Of a DNA stretch of 64,000 nt, positions 33,411-45,249 are shown in pieces; within the stretch, counting starts at the first letter, position 1, and each line of letters opens with the position of its first letter. A program made the translations under genes and the position numbers. Location: contig CM029121.1 in NCBI GenBank assembly GCA_016859345.1, forward strand, positions 22,569,343 through 22,633,342, in the 5' to 3' direction. This DNA comes from Istiophorus platypterus. Taxonomy: Eukaryota; Chordata; Actinopteri; Istiophoriformes; Istiophoridae. The notes under the pieces are model-generated. The model was not told the origin of the DNA. It saw only the letters and a program-made list of their open reading frames with translations, and did no database searches.

Positions 33411-36400
33411 TAATTAGCCCTAAAATTCAGATGTTTGCCAGAGTGAGGGAAGACCTTTAAAAGTCTTTGTTAAATGAATGGTATAGAATCTTGTTGCCTA
33501 TTTAACACCAATTATGGATTCTGACAATTGTGGAAAACATGATGCTGTATTTGGTGTATTATATGTTGTTGTGCCTTTCAAACAGCCATTGCTTTAATTC
33601 ATATCCATATGGAAAATCAGCTATTGACTCCTTAGTTTGCTCCAATTATGTATTTGTGTGTCCCTAATCTTTTGTCAGAGTCACATCATTGCTGTGAGGC
33701 AATGCAATGCATAGTTTTTTGGCACTGGCACTTAGTCTCATAATTGGTTCTCATTCAGTAAAAGTGGGTGAGAAAGAAAAAACCTTCATGCAGTGAATTA
33801 AAATTACACATGGTCCTTGAAAGAAAGCTGGAAGGACGAGGTCTTTACACCTTTTTAAAGTTTTCAGATTCAAGAAGAAGAAGAAGAAGATACTATTCTC
33901 AGGCCCGTCCCAGCATCCACAGGTGATCATGCATGTTTTACTTCAAAGTGACCCAAAAAACACTAATAACAATCATAGCATAATCATAGCTACCATCTTA
34001 CATTCAGAACAAACCTTGTGAATGCAGAGCTGCCAGAAAACTTCTGTTTTAAGCTGTAGTTACTTTGCCATAATACCTCTTATTATATTTTTTGTGGAAA
34101 GAAATGATTCACATTAACCCCACACTTGAGAGTATGTTGAAAAAAAATGAAATACTTTATTTTCCAATATGGGTTTTCAAAAAATAGTAAAGGTACAAAG
34201 TGACAGTGTTTCCTTGAGAGAGAGGGTTTTGTGCTCAGACTGACTATATTTTGTTTTTTTCTGCAGGAACATTGAACTATTTGAAAATGCTGCAGGGCAC
34301 AAAAATGGGTTTTTGAGAATGCTTACAGACTAGTCTGTAGAATGGCAATGCATGATTGTCACAGTGATTCTCCGTCTCATGCGTAGCTAATGTGGTGCCT
34401 ATATTCATCGTGTCAGCCCAGATGAAAGCCAACATCAGATATTTACTATTTAAAAGCATCGGTAACCGAAATGAATTGAAATGGCACTGTAGAAACGATC
34501 TTCTGCACAAGCAGCACAGTAAAGCACCTGCGTTACCAATAAAAAAAATCAGACTTGCCGACCTTTTAATAACACACATTTGTCTACGATTGTTCTGTTC
34601 AACAACAGCGACTTACTCTGTGCAGTGTTTATCAGTTTGTCTCTTTGCTCAGGTAGACTTTTCTTCTCAGTAAATCCCTCAGTAAAACCCTTTGTCTACA
34701 CTTTTCTCTTTCTCTCTCGTCTCATTTGTCCCTTAGTGGCTTAGACCCATTCCCGTTGCTTCTTTCTATCAGCTCGTTGGCCGAATCTCTGATAGTCTGT
34801 CTCCTGGAATATTTCACATTGTTATTTCTTCAGCAGTTCCAGTGGCTCTCTTCCTGCCTGCAGTGTGAAAAAAAACAAAACAAAAAAGCCCCCCCAAAAA
34901 AAAACAGTCTCTTTATAGACTGAATAAATGTGAGGTTTGAGGGGAAAATATGCTATAGTTATAATTGCCTGAACACTGCTTCCATCTAAATAATGAGGCG
35001 TTTGGTGATTTGCAGCAGTATTAAGTTTGTTTCTGGAGATACTGCTGAAAACAAATCTAACCTGTGTGGCAAATTGGTCCTCGATTCCGGCCCTGCTCTG
35101 GCCCAGATCACCGTCCCCGTTTTAAATCATGACAAATGAGCTTGCAAGGGGGACCTGGTTGAAGCTTGATGCATGGAGAAATACCCACAAATACACAAAT
35201 TCATAAACACAAACACACATGCTCCTCCACCCCCACTGCATCTGGAGCACTTGGCTGTTCACGGTGAAGAAGCTAGAGGGAGCTGTGGGAGTTTAATATC
35301 CAGATTCAGACTTCCTCTCTCTCTCTCTGACAACACATAAACATCACACTCACAGACACACATGTAGACATACATGCACACACACCCACGCCCATATACA
35401 AACGCACACAGGTGAGTTATTAATGTCTCATGAGCGGCTCGCAGATTGGAATCATGCCTGGCTGCTTTGACATGTAAAATGCAGCCTCTTTAGACGACCG
35501 TTGGGACAGAGAACAGAACCAAGAGGGGGTTTTTAAGTGCTCCCTTCAGCGGCATCAAAACCAGTGGAACGAGACATTATACCCACATCCCAATGCAGGG
35601 AGTTGGCCGTTCACATAGGAGTGCATGTATCATGCTTGTACGCAGGCAGCACCCTTGCCTGAGCTGGTGAAGGAAAGCCCTCATCTCTCTCGCCTCCGAA
35701 GGCGACTGACAGTCTGGTTTCATTCAAAAGTACCATATTCTGATTTCATGCTTCATGCGGAATTCCAGTCTTAAGACAATTCATTTCAAGGCAGGGCGAA
35801 TTATACAATGTTCGCAGAAGCATGTGTATCTCAGAGTGATCATTTTATTTAGGATTTTACAGGAGTCTCGGTCATCCAAGCGGCATGACGGATGCAGAAG
35901 AAGCCTGTTTGGTCAGGTTTTATCGGTGTCTTTGTTGTTTCTTGAGGCGGGTTGCATGACACAGAAAGCAATCTGAAATACAAATCAATTCAGTAGGGTT
36001 TCCACAGGTACGGCAGTTATATAGTGTCCTGAAACAGATGTCTATACCTCTCTCCATTCACAGCCTTGACTACTGAATAGAGAAAAGGGCACGAACCTCT
36101 TTGGAAGGTAATCGTCCTCCATTAGAGTACTACAGAGGTTCCTCATATCCAGATAAAAATAAAAGACATGCCAAACGGCCTCAGTCTTTGGCCATTGTCC
36201 TGATGGTACACGCCTACTCACCAACTGTCACTGCTGATTGAAAACCACAGAATGTTCCTGTAATCTCATTCCCCAGCATGTGAAAAAAGGACATGAGTCT
36301 GATTTGAGATGAGCCCTTCCTTTGTAAGATTACACAAGAAAACCATCACCAAAAAGAAAGAAAAAAAAAGTAGTGGACCGCAAGTACTGCATGTACCTGT

Positions 36401-38039
36401 ATAACAATCACCCCAACTCAGCCATTACCTTGTCCTAAATCACATCATTTCTGTCAACTGTTGCATTTCCTCTACGGTGTCTGCTGTAATATTTATTTAT
36501 TTGCAGCCTACTACCTCTGCTTCTTCAGTAAACAGCTTATGTAGCTACCAAAGAGATTTCCCTGAACCTAATTTCACCATCCTTTCATTAGAGGATAATA
36601 GGACATTCAGCCTGTTGGATAAGTACATTCAAAACATGAAAACTCAATGAGAGAAAAGCATGGAAAACCATTATGCCATCAGAATTACAAAGTAAAAAAA
36701 CAGCATCTAAAGGACATAATCAGTTTTGACCGAGGGAATTTTATTATATAATCTTTCCCTACAAATTACTGCCATTTTGATTTTCTTCAATTTTTAAAGT
36801 ATTGAAGCAAAAATTGTCTTTTTATCCTATATTTCACTCTTAAAAGCTGCTCCTAACATTACAACCTCACATCATAAATTTTTTTGCTTTGACCAACGGT
36901 AACTGATTTACCTCGGCTCACTAGACACCTTGATATCTCATAAGCTGAAAGAAACATTGACAAGGAGCATGGAGAGGTTAGACAGAGGTGGGAAACTACT
37001 TGAGGCTTCCTGTTGCTTCTACTTGGAGAAAGCTGCCCCATGCCTGGATCACAGTCTTAAGCTGCATTACTCTAGTAAACATGCATGAGAGCATTACTCA
37101 GTTTTGGATCGTATTTTGTTGATTTTTTTTTAAAAGAAGTTTTTTTTCCACTAAGTTGCCCATCTCAAAGTTTGAGAGGTTCGGTGTAGCATTGTGTTCT
37201 ACCTGCAGGACTACTGCATATGTTGACTTGAAAACTCCAATACATTCATCTGTTTGAACTGGGTCATTTCAGCCCAGAGCTCACGTATTGTCAACTTTTT
37301 TTTTTTTTTTTTTTTTTGCACGATTCAATAAAATGTTACAGGCTGCGTTGGCTGAATGAGAAATATTTCCTCAGTGTGAACCTACAGTTTTATTTCTGTG
37401 TTTTTATTTTTGGTTTAATAAATGTAACAGTATGTGTAATGTTCCACTACGTGAGACAGACTGAACTTCTCATGCATGTGTGGGCAGGCGTGGATTTAGA
37501 CATTGGAAAGAATCGTCAGGTCAGGCCTTTGGCAGGTTGATAATAGTGAGGGCCGAGGTGACCTGCATCCACAGCCCACAGATTATTGATCAGTCGCACA
37601 CTAAAACAAATGTTCCAGCACCTTGACTTTCCATGTAAGATGGTCGGTATTGTTTGACAATGATCTGTATCTGATTTTGATCATTACAAAAGTTTCAGCT
37701 AAATGAGATGGTGGCTGCGGTAAAAGCCCGTTAGGTGTCTGTGTTGTGCTTTGACGCAGGTTACTGCACGATGCAGTGAAATGTCGCTGTGATGGCCACA
37801 GCCACACAGGGCAAGATTATCCCAGTTCACACCCTTTCACCTCATTTTTCCACCTGCACAGGTTCCACTTGCAGTCAACCATGCCACCACATCCAAACAA
37901 TTTACTCTTTTTGTCTGATTTAGAATTTCTTTATCTTTAACCCTCCATTGTTTTACAAGAAGTGCAGACATTTTAACACTGTACTGTTACATACATTGCG
38001 TTTTTGTGATATTAACAATTTCTTTCTTTATCTCGAGTT
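33411..38039. other. Non-genic sequence, mostly unique
   Basis: No gene is supported. It includes an (AAG)n at 33872-33890, a CT tract at about 35313-35328, CA-rich fragments near 35340-35410 and a 22-base T run at 37296-37317. Conserved-element texture is seen at 34330-34620 (ATGAAAGCCAACATCAG) and 35420-35730 (GGAATCATGCCTGGC). The CAGAGGTGGGAAACTACTTG near 36986 resembles a hAT terminus but has no partner. Confidence 0.45.
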
Positions 38040-38385
38040 ACCTTGATTGTTGGGAGAAGTCACTTCCTGGTTGAGCAAAAGCCATGCCTAAGGGCTGAGG
38101 ACTCTTATATCCTGGAGCTGGCTCATTAGGCCAAACCATATGCTGCCATGTTATGGGGGGATTTGGGTTTAGTTAGTTTTGCTTTGTATTCAGATGTATT
38201 TCGTGTCCGTTTTCTTCACCCCTTGTGGGTTATTTGGGTTTGCCAGTATATATGGTCACTTGTGTGTCTTTGTTTCAGGTGTACTATGTCCTGTTGTTGT
38301 ATTAAATACAGCTATAAAACCCCTGTTTTCACCATCAACTCCTGTTTCCTCATTGCCTGACTCCTTGTTCCCTGACAGTCACATA
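38040..38385 (+). mobile_element. LTR-like segment, possible solo LTR
   Basis: Features in order: CACTTCCTGGTTGAGC, GGGCTGAGGACTCTTATATC (TATA-like), GGCTCATTAGGCCAAACCAT, a long T/G-rich stretch, GTATTAAATACAG (polyadenylation-like), CTGTTTTCACCATCAACTCC and a CCTGACAG end. This is the usual layout of a fish retrotransposon LTR (promoter, T-rich R/U5, TGACA end). No second LTR, internal coding region or target duplication was seen, so the call is tentative. Confidence 0.35.
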
Positions 38386-41300
38386 CTTTCCAGTTAAAGC
38401 GACTTTGAATGTAAATCCATCCAATCGGCTTTTCACAGGTACAGCAGGTGTCCAGGGCATAGAAATGTTTGAGTCTACCACATCTCTGCCTCTATTGCAC
38501 CCGGCCATGACCACTTCAGAGGCCTCAGTGCTCTCACTGAGGTTCCACTTGAATTCAGAGGTGATCTGTTCTCTCTCTCTCTCTATCCTGCGGATTATTG
38601 ACGCATTACACACTAAAACCTATTTCAGCATGTGTAATTCTATGGAAATATAACATGAATAATAGTTCACAATGTAGAGCAACAGTTTTATCAGGAATGT
38701 TGCAAAACTCCCATAATTCAAAGACCTGGTGGCACCTATTTGGACTACTGCTACAACCTTTTTTGTGGCCACACAGTGCCGGAGGGATCCCGGTCTAAGC
38801 TAGGCGCAGGGTAAAAGAATTCTCATTACCCCTTGATACATCAGTGACTCTCTTCTTGAGATCTCCACACTCCTATAACACGAACAAATGGACCACAAGA
38901 TAAGTTTTTGCACCGCTAATACTTATTGTGGTTTGGGCTTCGGGGGGCTAAAGGAACCTCGGTATTGAAGCACAGTCAGAGAGTGGACCATAGTTAGAGC
39001 AGGGCAGAGCTATTTGTTTCATCTGTCCTCACAGTGCACAGCCATTGATCATAGAGAAAGGGCTGTGCAACTATTAATGCACCTTCCGTGGCACAGAGGA
39101 CCAGGTTGCCACAAGATCCACGCAAGCGGGCAGACATTCATGCGTTTTAAATAGAAACAACACGGTGCAGCAGCATTACCGTGCAAACATGTGCAGGCAC
39201 AGGCACGCTTTCCCCTTCAATGGCCAATCACCTTGGCGTTGACCTCTCCACCTCCCCCACCATCCCTGCGGTTCTATTTCCCTCAGTCCTGGGGGGTTCA
39301 AGGGGTCAGAACAATTGAACAAGCTGGAAGGCACATGTTGTGCCGCTATTTAACAGTGATGTCAAGTCACGGACCAAGGTAATAGAAAACTTGAGAGCTG
39401 CTAACAGCCAATAATATAACATTAGTGCCCTGCTGAGGGCTGCAAAGCAAAAGTCGGAAATCCATTTCTTGCAGCTCGGGCTGCACACAGCAGCACTGAC
39501 GTGCCTTGTTTGCTATGACACAGAGTCTTGTGCGTGTTTTCTCTCCTGCGTAACCTGGGCTTGTCCCTTCTTTCCCAGGCTCATTTCAGAGCCTTTGAAG
39601 CAACACAGGAGAGGAAATTGTTGTGGAGTAAATAAGTCACGTCGCATCAGCGGTGCAGTAATGTGTTTCTAACGACCGTCTAAAATGAGAAATCCTCTCA
39701 TATTAAGCAGAGGTAATTAATAATAGAAAAAACGAATTGACAGTGAGCAGCAAAACAATATGGGGTGTGCTTGACTAACGAGCCTGCAATATGGATTTAT
39801 GCTGATATATTCCCGTGACAGAGATACTGAAGTACAGCCAGAAGGCTCCAAGTCACATACTATGTGTTCTTTGACACTTAAACAGGTATTAAAAAAAATA
39901 TGCAGTTTCCAGTAAACAAGTTTTTATTTGTTTCTTTGTTTTTTTGCTTGCTTCCCCTGACAGCTGAAATTCGGCAATGTTACTAAGATGTAAGTGTAAC
40001 ATTAATAACACCGGAACTAAATGAAGGTAAATGAAAGTAAAAATGGGTGGATAATATTTTATTTTGTGTTCATGTGGAACAAAATGGTATTAAAAAAAAC
40101 AAACAAAAAAAAAACAATTTAAATGTTATTGAACCACATTTTGGTGCAAATGCTTTTTGTTGTTTTTCGATGTAACAGTAACTTTGAACCCAAGAAGGGG
40201 GAAAAAAAACTTAGGAGGACTTCTGAAATGCACTTGGCAGTCAAGCTTTCATCTTGATCATAGGGTCAAATGTATACAAATGAGGTTGGGCTGACTTTTG
40301 TCTGGTGTCAAATCTTTGAATATCTTCAAGCCAGTATGAATACATTTCTCTAAAGATGCCAATATTTCCCTTTGTTTGTCTTCGGTGAAGGGTTTCTGTG
40401 GCCTCTGATTTCATTTTATTTTTTTTTCAGATCAGCAGTTAGTTTCACAGTGATGTTGGCTTTGATGTCACCTTTGCATGGCTTGGTTTTACACCTGTTG
40501 TATTTTATGCACTCTGATTTGCTTTCATGCTCTTGCTCTGCCTGTTTCTTATTTCATGGCCTCTGGATCTTTGCCGATAATAATCCTTTTCAAAGCTCTT
40601 TGGCCCAAACATGTACACAGATCTTATTCTGCACCTTTATTTTCCTGCATTATATCCATGTGACATCCCAGAACTGTTTCATGTTAGTACAACACTGGCT
40701 TGACAACTGACTTAAACATACCCAAACCCTAATCATAATGAGGTGATTGAAAAAAACACCAGTTTAAGATACAGCTGACACTAAGGTTTACTAGTATAAG
40801 TGATATGTTGTGTGTGAGAAATAGGTTGCATAAGCTTGAAGAAAGCTAAAATTGAAAAGAATATAAGGTTAAGAATCAGGATATGAAAAATGACATTACA
40901 ACAGCTGTTTGTTTAGTAGGGAACTTTCTCGCATTTCGTTAAACTTCAGCAGAGCCTAAAATCACCTTGACTCGTGTCTTCACGTGAGATAAAGCGACCA
41001 AGAAGGGAACGGGGGCACCTAGTTTTTTGGACTCATGCTCTGGAGATTATTGGTTTGTGTACTGCAGAGAAGCTGGAGGCAATTTTCTTAGTTTTGAACT
41101 GAGCCGAAATTGAAAATACGGTGTCGGAGAAGAAAATACGCCAATTAAAGTACTTAAATCATTGTTTTCCAAAATACATTCTACTGTATTTGTGGGAGCT
41201 TTTGAAAATTCCCAGACGCAGCATTAACACGACATTGGCACTTTGACAGTAAAGTGCACGCCAACAACTTCATGTCTATACGTGTCTACACTGTATACAG

Positions 41301-41404
41301 TACATGTGCCTGAGGCCCCTCATGTCAGGTGGTGCTGCTCCATGGACGTGACAGCTGACATTGGCGGGTGAAGTCCCCAACAGCTTGTGCCATAAAGGGT
41401 TTCA
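38386..41404. other. Non-genic sequence
   Basis: No gene is supported. The section 39060-39680 is GC-balanced and complex and may be one or more conserved non-coding elements (TTCAATGGCCAATCACC, CAGCAGCATTACCGTGC). An A-rich tract lies at about 40090-40125. T-rich frames at 40372-40710 give hydrophobic translations but match nothing I know. Confidence 0.45.
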
Positions 41405-41441
41405 ACACACACACACACACACACACACATACACACACACC
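41405..41441. repeat. (AC)n microsatellite, 37 bp
   Basis: An AC array with one T interruption at 41430. Confidence 0.95.
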
Positions 41442-41869
41442 AACAACTCTACATATGGAAAACTTAGGAACTGACAACACTCCAGAGGCCTTTTTTTACC
41501 ATTTTTACGCTGTTCTTTTCCACTCTGAGAACATCTTCTTCGACACAACCCCACAAAAATATCCTATGGGTGACCACATTCACGCAAAATAGATGCTAAT
41601 CAAAGCGTTGGGTTTCAACTGATTGCGAATGGATCAGCTGGGGGCTAAGTGCTCTAATGAAGGGCACCTTGGCGAAGACCATTGAGGGGAGAAGAGTGCT
41701 CCTCATACTCTTCACTTGCCTAGATTTTCCAATGTGCTTTGCTACCTTGAAGTCTCTTGCTAGCTGAATTTTGCCATATTAGTCAGCTGTTAAATGACTG
41801 GTTGGAGTTCCCATTTAGGAACCTCCAAAAATCCATTCTCGAAAAATCCTATGAAGTTTCTGCTTTTGT
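41442..41869. other. Non-genic sequence
   Basis: Nothing is supported here. A 74-codon frame starting in the CA repeat is incidental. Confidence 0.5.
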
Positions 41870-42063
41870 TATTTTTTCTGCATTTATTATTTTTTAAATG
41901 CAGTTTTGATGTTTTTGATCGAATTGATTAATTAGATCAATTTAATTTTTTTATGTCTTCCTAATGTCTTATTTTGTCTTTATTTAATGTTTATCTATCC
42001 CTCTGTAAAGCACATTGCCTTGTGTCTGCATGATGCCCTATAAATACACTTGCCTTGCCTTGG
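41870..42063 (+). mobile_element. LINE-like 3' tail, copy 2
   Basis: A T-rich stretch, GTAAAGCACATTGCC, then GATGCCCTATAAATACA, and a terminal TTGCCTTGCCTTGG. It is the same order and orientation as the copy at 2180-2400. The two share the overall plan but differ at many sites, so they are old or belong to sister families. No coding remnant lies upstream. Confidence 0.6.
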
Positions 42064-42084
42064 ACTAGCAAATTGCCAAAGGCA

Positions 42085-42265
42085 GCTCACAATAATAATG
42101 TTAACATAGTGATGTTTAGCAGGTGTAATGTTTTCCATCTTAGACCAGCTAGTTAGCATGCTAACATTTGCTAATTGGAAGAAACCACAAAATGCAGCTG
42201 AGGCCGATGTGAATGTGATTAGAATCTAGTTGGTCATAGACCAAAGCAAATAGGACAAACATCAT
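42085..42265 (+). mobile_element. Teleost interspersed repeat fragment
   Basis: AGTTAGCATGCTAACATTTG followed by CTAATTGG, then AATGCAGCTGAGGCCGATG, GTGAATGTGATTAG and TTGGTCATAGACCAAAGC. I recognise this order from an abundant fish repeat (…GCTAACATTTGCTAATTAGC…CAGCTGAGGCTGATGGGAATGTC…GGTCATAAACCAAAG) from memory. It begins about 20 bp after the LINE-like tail. Class unknown, boundaries approximate. Confidence 0.6.
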
Positions 42266-44691
42266 AATTACAAACCACACTGCAAGCATGGGGGAGAAAT
42301 GCTTTCCCTGTGTTGTCTTGTGTTAAAAGGTGACCAGATTTCTAAAATGAAAACCAGTGACATTTCCAAGCCTGGTGGTCAGTTTATCATTAAAATAAAT
42401 GTTTTCATCTATGAAATTAAAAAAGAGGAGGGTTAGTTCTGGTTTCATGTATTTTAATCATGGTAACTGTTGTACTGTAATAAACTATGGTGAAGTCTGA
42501 CTGATAAAACTGGAAAATAAGCAGGTAACTTAACTAAACTGTGTCAAAATCTGTGTGAAAATCATACAGTAGCCCAGCATGGTGAGTGAAGCTCTCGTAA
42601 ACTATGGAGCTGTATGGGACGGGCCACCAAATACAGGGTCGGTCTCCGGAAAACTGGGACGTCTGGTCATCCTATGGTATTATGAACATGCTGTTATTGG
42701 GAAACAGGTATTCATCTTCTTTGAAGGGTTTCTTTTGGTACAAAAGCTGGTTGTTTGTGTAAAATGAGAAATCATTGCTTGAACTTTAATTCTGAAGTGC
42801 CCACACCATTACCTGATGTTTACCGCTCGTCTACAGCTTGAAAAATTTATACCGCTGCACTTCACTTGAGCCATGTTGGAAATATTTTGAAGTTATAACA
42901 GGAAAAACGCACCAAAAACAAAGTAGACATTTAGAAGTGATTAATGGTGGATTTTTCCCTATAAATACCCTGAAATCAGTGCCCCACTGAGGCTTTCATC
43001 ATTTTCCTCACTCGGTTTGTGCAAAATTGCTTACTGAAAACCAGAAATTAGAACTTTATACATTACTTATCATTGACAAGTCAGAAAGACTTCCATCTGG
43101 GGTTCAGATTACACTTTACATGGGCCTTCAAATTGCTAATTTCACATCACAAAAGAAATCCATTTTGATCAAGTCAAAAACCTGACTCAAACACGGAGTG
43201 GACGCTCGCATCAGTGTCAAAAAATGAATTTGGAGCTTGCAAGATAAGTTGGTGAGCAGAGCCGTGGGAAAGCAAACACTGTGTTGGACTGATTAGAATC
43301 ACTCCATTAAAGTCAAAAGAAGGGCTCTTTAAACTGAGAAAAAAACAAGGAAAAAATATAATCCTGCATCTAGTGGAGTTTTCCTGTGCTCTTTAGCGGC
43401 TCTGTTACTTGAAACAAACTTCATGCTCTAAAGTCAGTATAACAATATCTAGATGGGTTTCCCATTTATTAACAATACATGACGTGCCTGCAGTGCCTGC
43501 CAGTAGAAAGCCCACTCCAACAATGTTATAATAACTTATAAAAGTATTTTTCACCATGTGTGAATAAAGCAACATACTTTAAACCAGTAAAATTTCTGTT
43601 TGGAGGTCAATTTACATGTGGTACTCACATTTCCAAAACTTTTCACTAACATACCACTATCTATCATTTGGTGAAAACTAGGTAATGGAATTTCAGAGAC
43701 AAATGCAAGCAACAAAATGGCAGCTAAAGCCAGTGATAACATCTATCTTCAGCGAGGGTAAAAGCTCAGAAAAGCCAGGTCAAAACTGAGACCAGGTGAA
43801 AACTGAGTACATGGCTGGACCGCGCATGGTCAACGTGTGAAACTGAAGACATAGTTGAGAACTGCTGGGGACCAGCTGTTAAAAAAACGTCTGTCAATGG
43901 CAAGTAGTTACAACCTGGCTTAAATGTCGCTACATGTCGCTAGTTGATGCGATACAATATTCATCATATTCATGACACCGTTGCATCTTAATGGCAGCCG
44001 GCCTAGTGTTCCAGCCTTTTATCTGTTTTTCATTGACTGTGCTCACATATACAGTATAATAATACAGCCATATTCCAAATAAAGCTGTTCTCATTAACAC
44101 GGTATTTTCTGCTTCTGCTGTCAGAAAATGGAACAAGGATGATATAGTGACTGACACGTAGCTCATTAAGACCACATGACATCTTCTGACAAAATAACCT
44201 TAGACATAAGTTAAAGACAAACCTGTATTTATTTATTTTTTCTCTCCTCTCTTTATTACCTAAATAGAGGGAATTGTGCAAAACAAGCAGTTATGAGCCA
44301 TGAAAATCCAGATTCACAGACAGATTAGTTGTCACTCATGTCCATTACAGATTCTTACTCCATTTGGAAATTTCAAATACATGTGAAATGTCATGTGTCG
44401 TACTTGTTGATTTAACTTGAAAATACTTTAAATGAAGGATTGACATAGCAACACTGCGAAGCAGGACCAATTTTTCTTAGCAGTCAGGGGCTGGGAACGA
44501 CCTCCATCTCCAAGAAATAAATGCATTGAATTTTTTATTTTTATTTCTAGTTTTTTTTTTTTTTTTTACCCAAAATAGAAAAGCTAACCATTACAAAACA
44601 AATTTTACAGACCACTTAGATAGCCTGTCCGCTGGGCAGGCAACCAGGGTTGATATGCTACACTCACACATGCTCTATTCACATAGATACA
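42266..44691. other. Non-genic AT-rich sequence
   Basis: No gene is supported. A local 17-bp near-duplication (CCAGGTCAAAACTGAGA, then CCAGGTGAAAACTGAG) lies at about 43776-43809. A T run lies at about 44552-44568. The section contains no recognised transposon. Confidence 0.5.
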
Positions 44692-45030
44692 AACACTGAG
44701 CAGTTTATAAGGAACACCTGCACAACTGCTTATTCATACAATTATCCACTCAGCCTATCAATGCCGCAGCAGCCCAATGCATAAAATCCTGCAGACACAG
44801 GTCAGGAGCTTCAGTTGATGTAAACAACAACAGAAAGGGGGGGGTGATGATAGTCGCTGACCATGTGCCTCATTTAATGGCCACAGTTTAACTGGTCAAA
44901 CCGATCTCATGAATGAGACTGACTTAAGTGTACGTCATTGGCCTCCCCAGTCCGAACTGAGGCCGTTTAGAGAGCAGTGGGCTGCTCATATCCTCGTGGT
45001 CATTGGGGTGTGTTCGGTCAGTTTCTTCAG
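44692..45030 (+). mobile_element. Internally deleted Tc1-like element, copy 2
   Basis: The left end reads AACACTGAGCAGTTTATAAG and GAACACCTGCAC, then TTATTCATACAATTATCCA, AATGCATAAAATCCTGCAG and AGGAGCTTCAGTTGATGT. This is the 5' end of a very common fish Tc1/mariner family. From about 44850 it jumps to the distal transposase region (GCTGACCATGTGCCTC, TGGCCACAGTTTA, ATTGGCCTCCCCAGTC), so over half of the ORF is missing. The frame at 44909 contains HWPPQSEL, a relic of QWPPQSPDL. The right terminal repeat was not found. It is non-autonomous and dead. Confidence 0.85.
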
Positions 45031-45249
45031 CCCATCTGCTGGCTGGTGTTTTTTTTTTTTTTGTTTTTGTTTATGTTTGGTTGTTTATTTTTACTTTCTC
45101 ATTTGCATTATGATATGTTCGTGCTATCTATTTAGAGAAATATCAGTGCTGCTGTTTGAGTTTTATGGATGGTATTGGGTAAATTGGTTTTGTGACATAT
45201 TTCCCTCATGTTGTTGGCATTGTGTTGTGTTTTTTTTGGAGTGGTTACT

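Noticed and set aside
36986..37005. CAGAGGTGGGAAACTACTTG, resembling a hAT transposon end
   Set aside because: No inverted partner and no 8-bp target duplication were found nearby.
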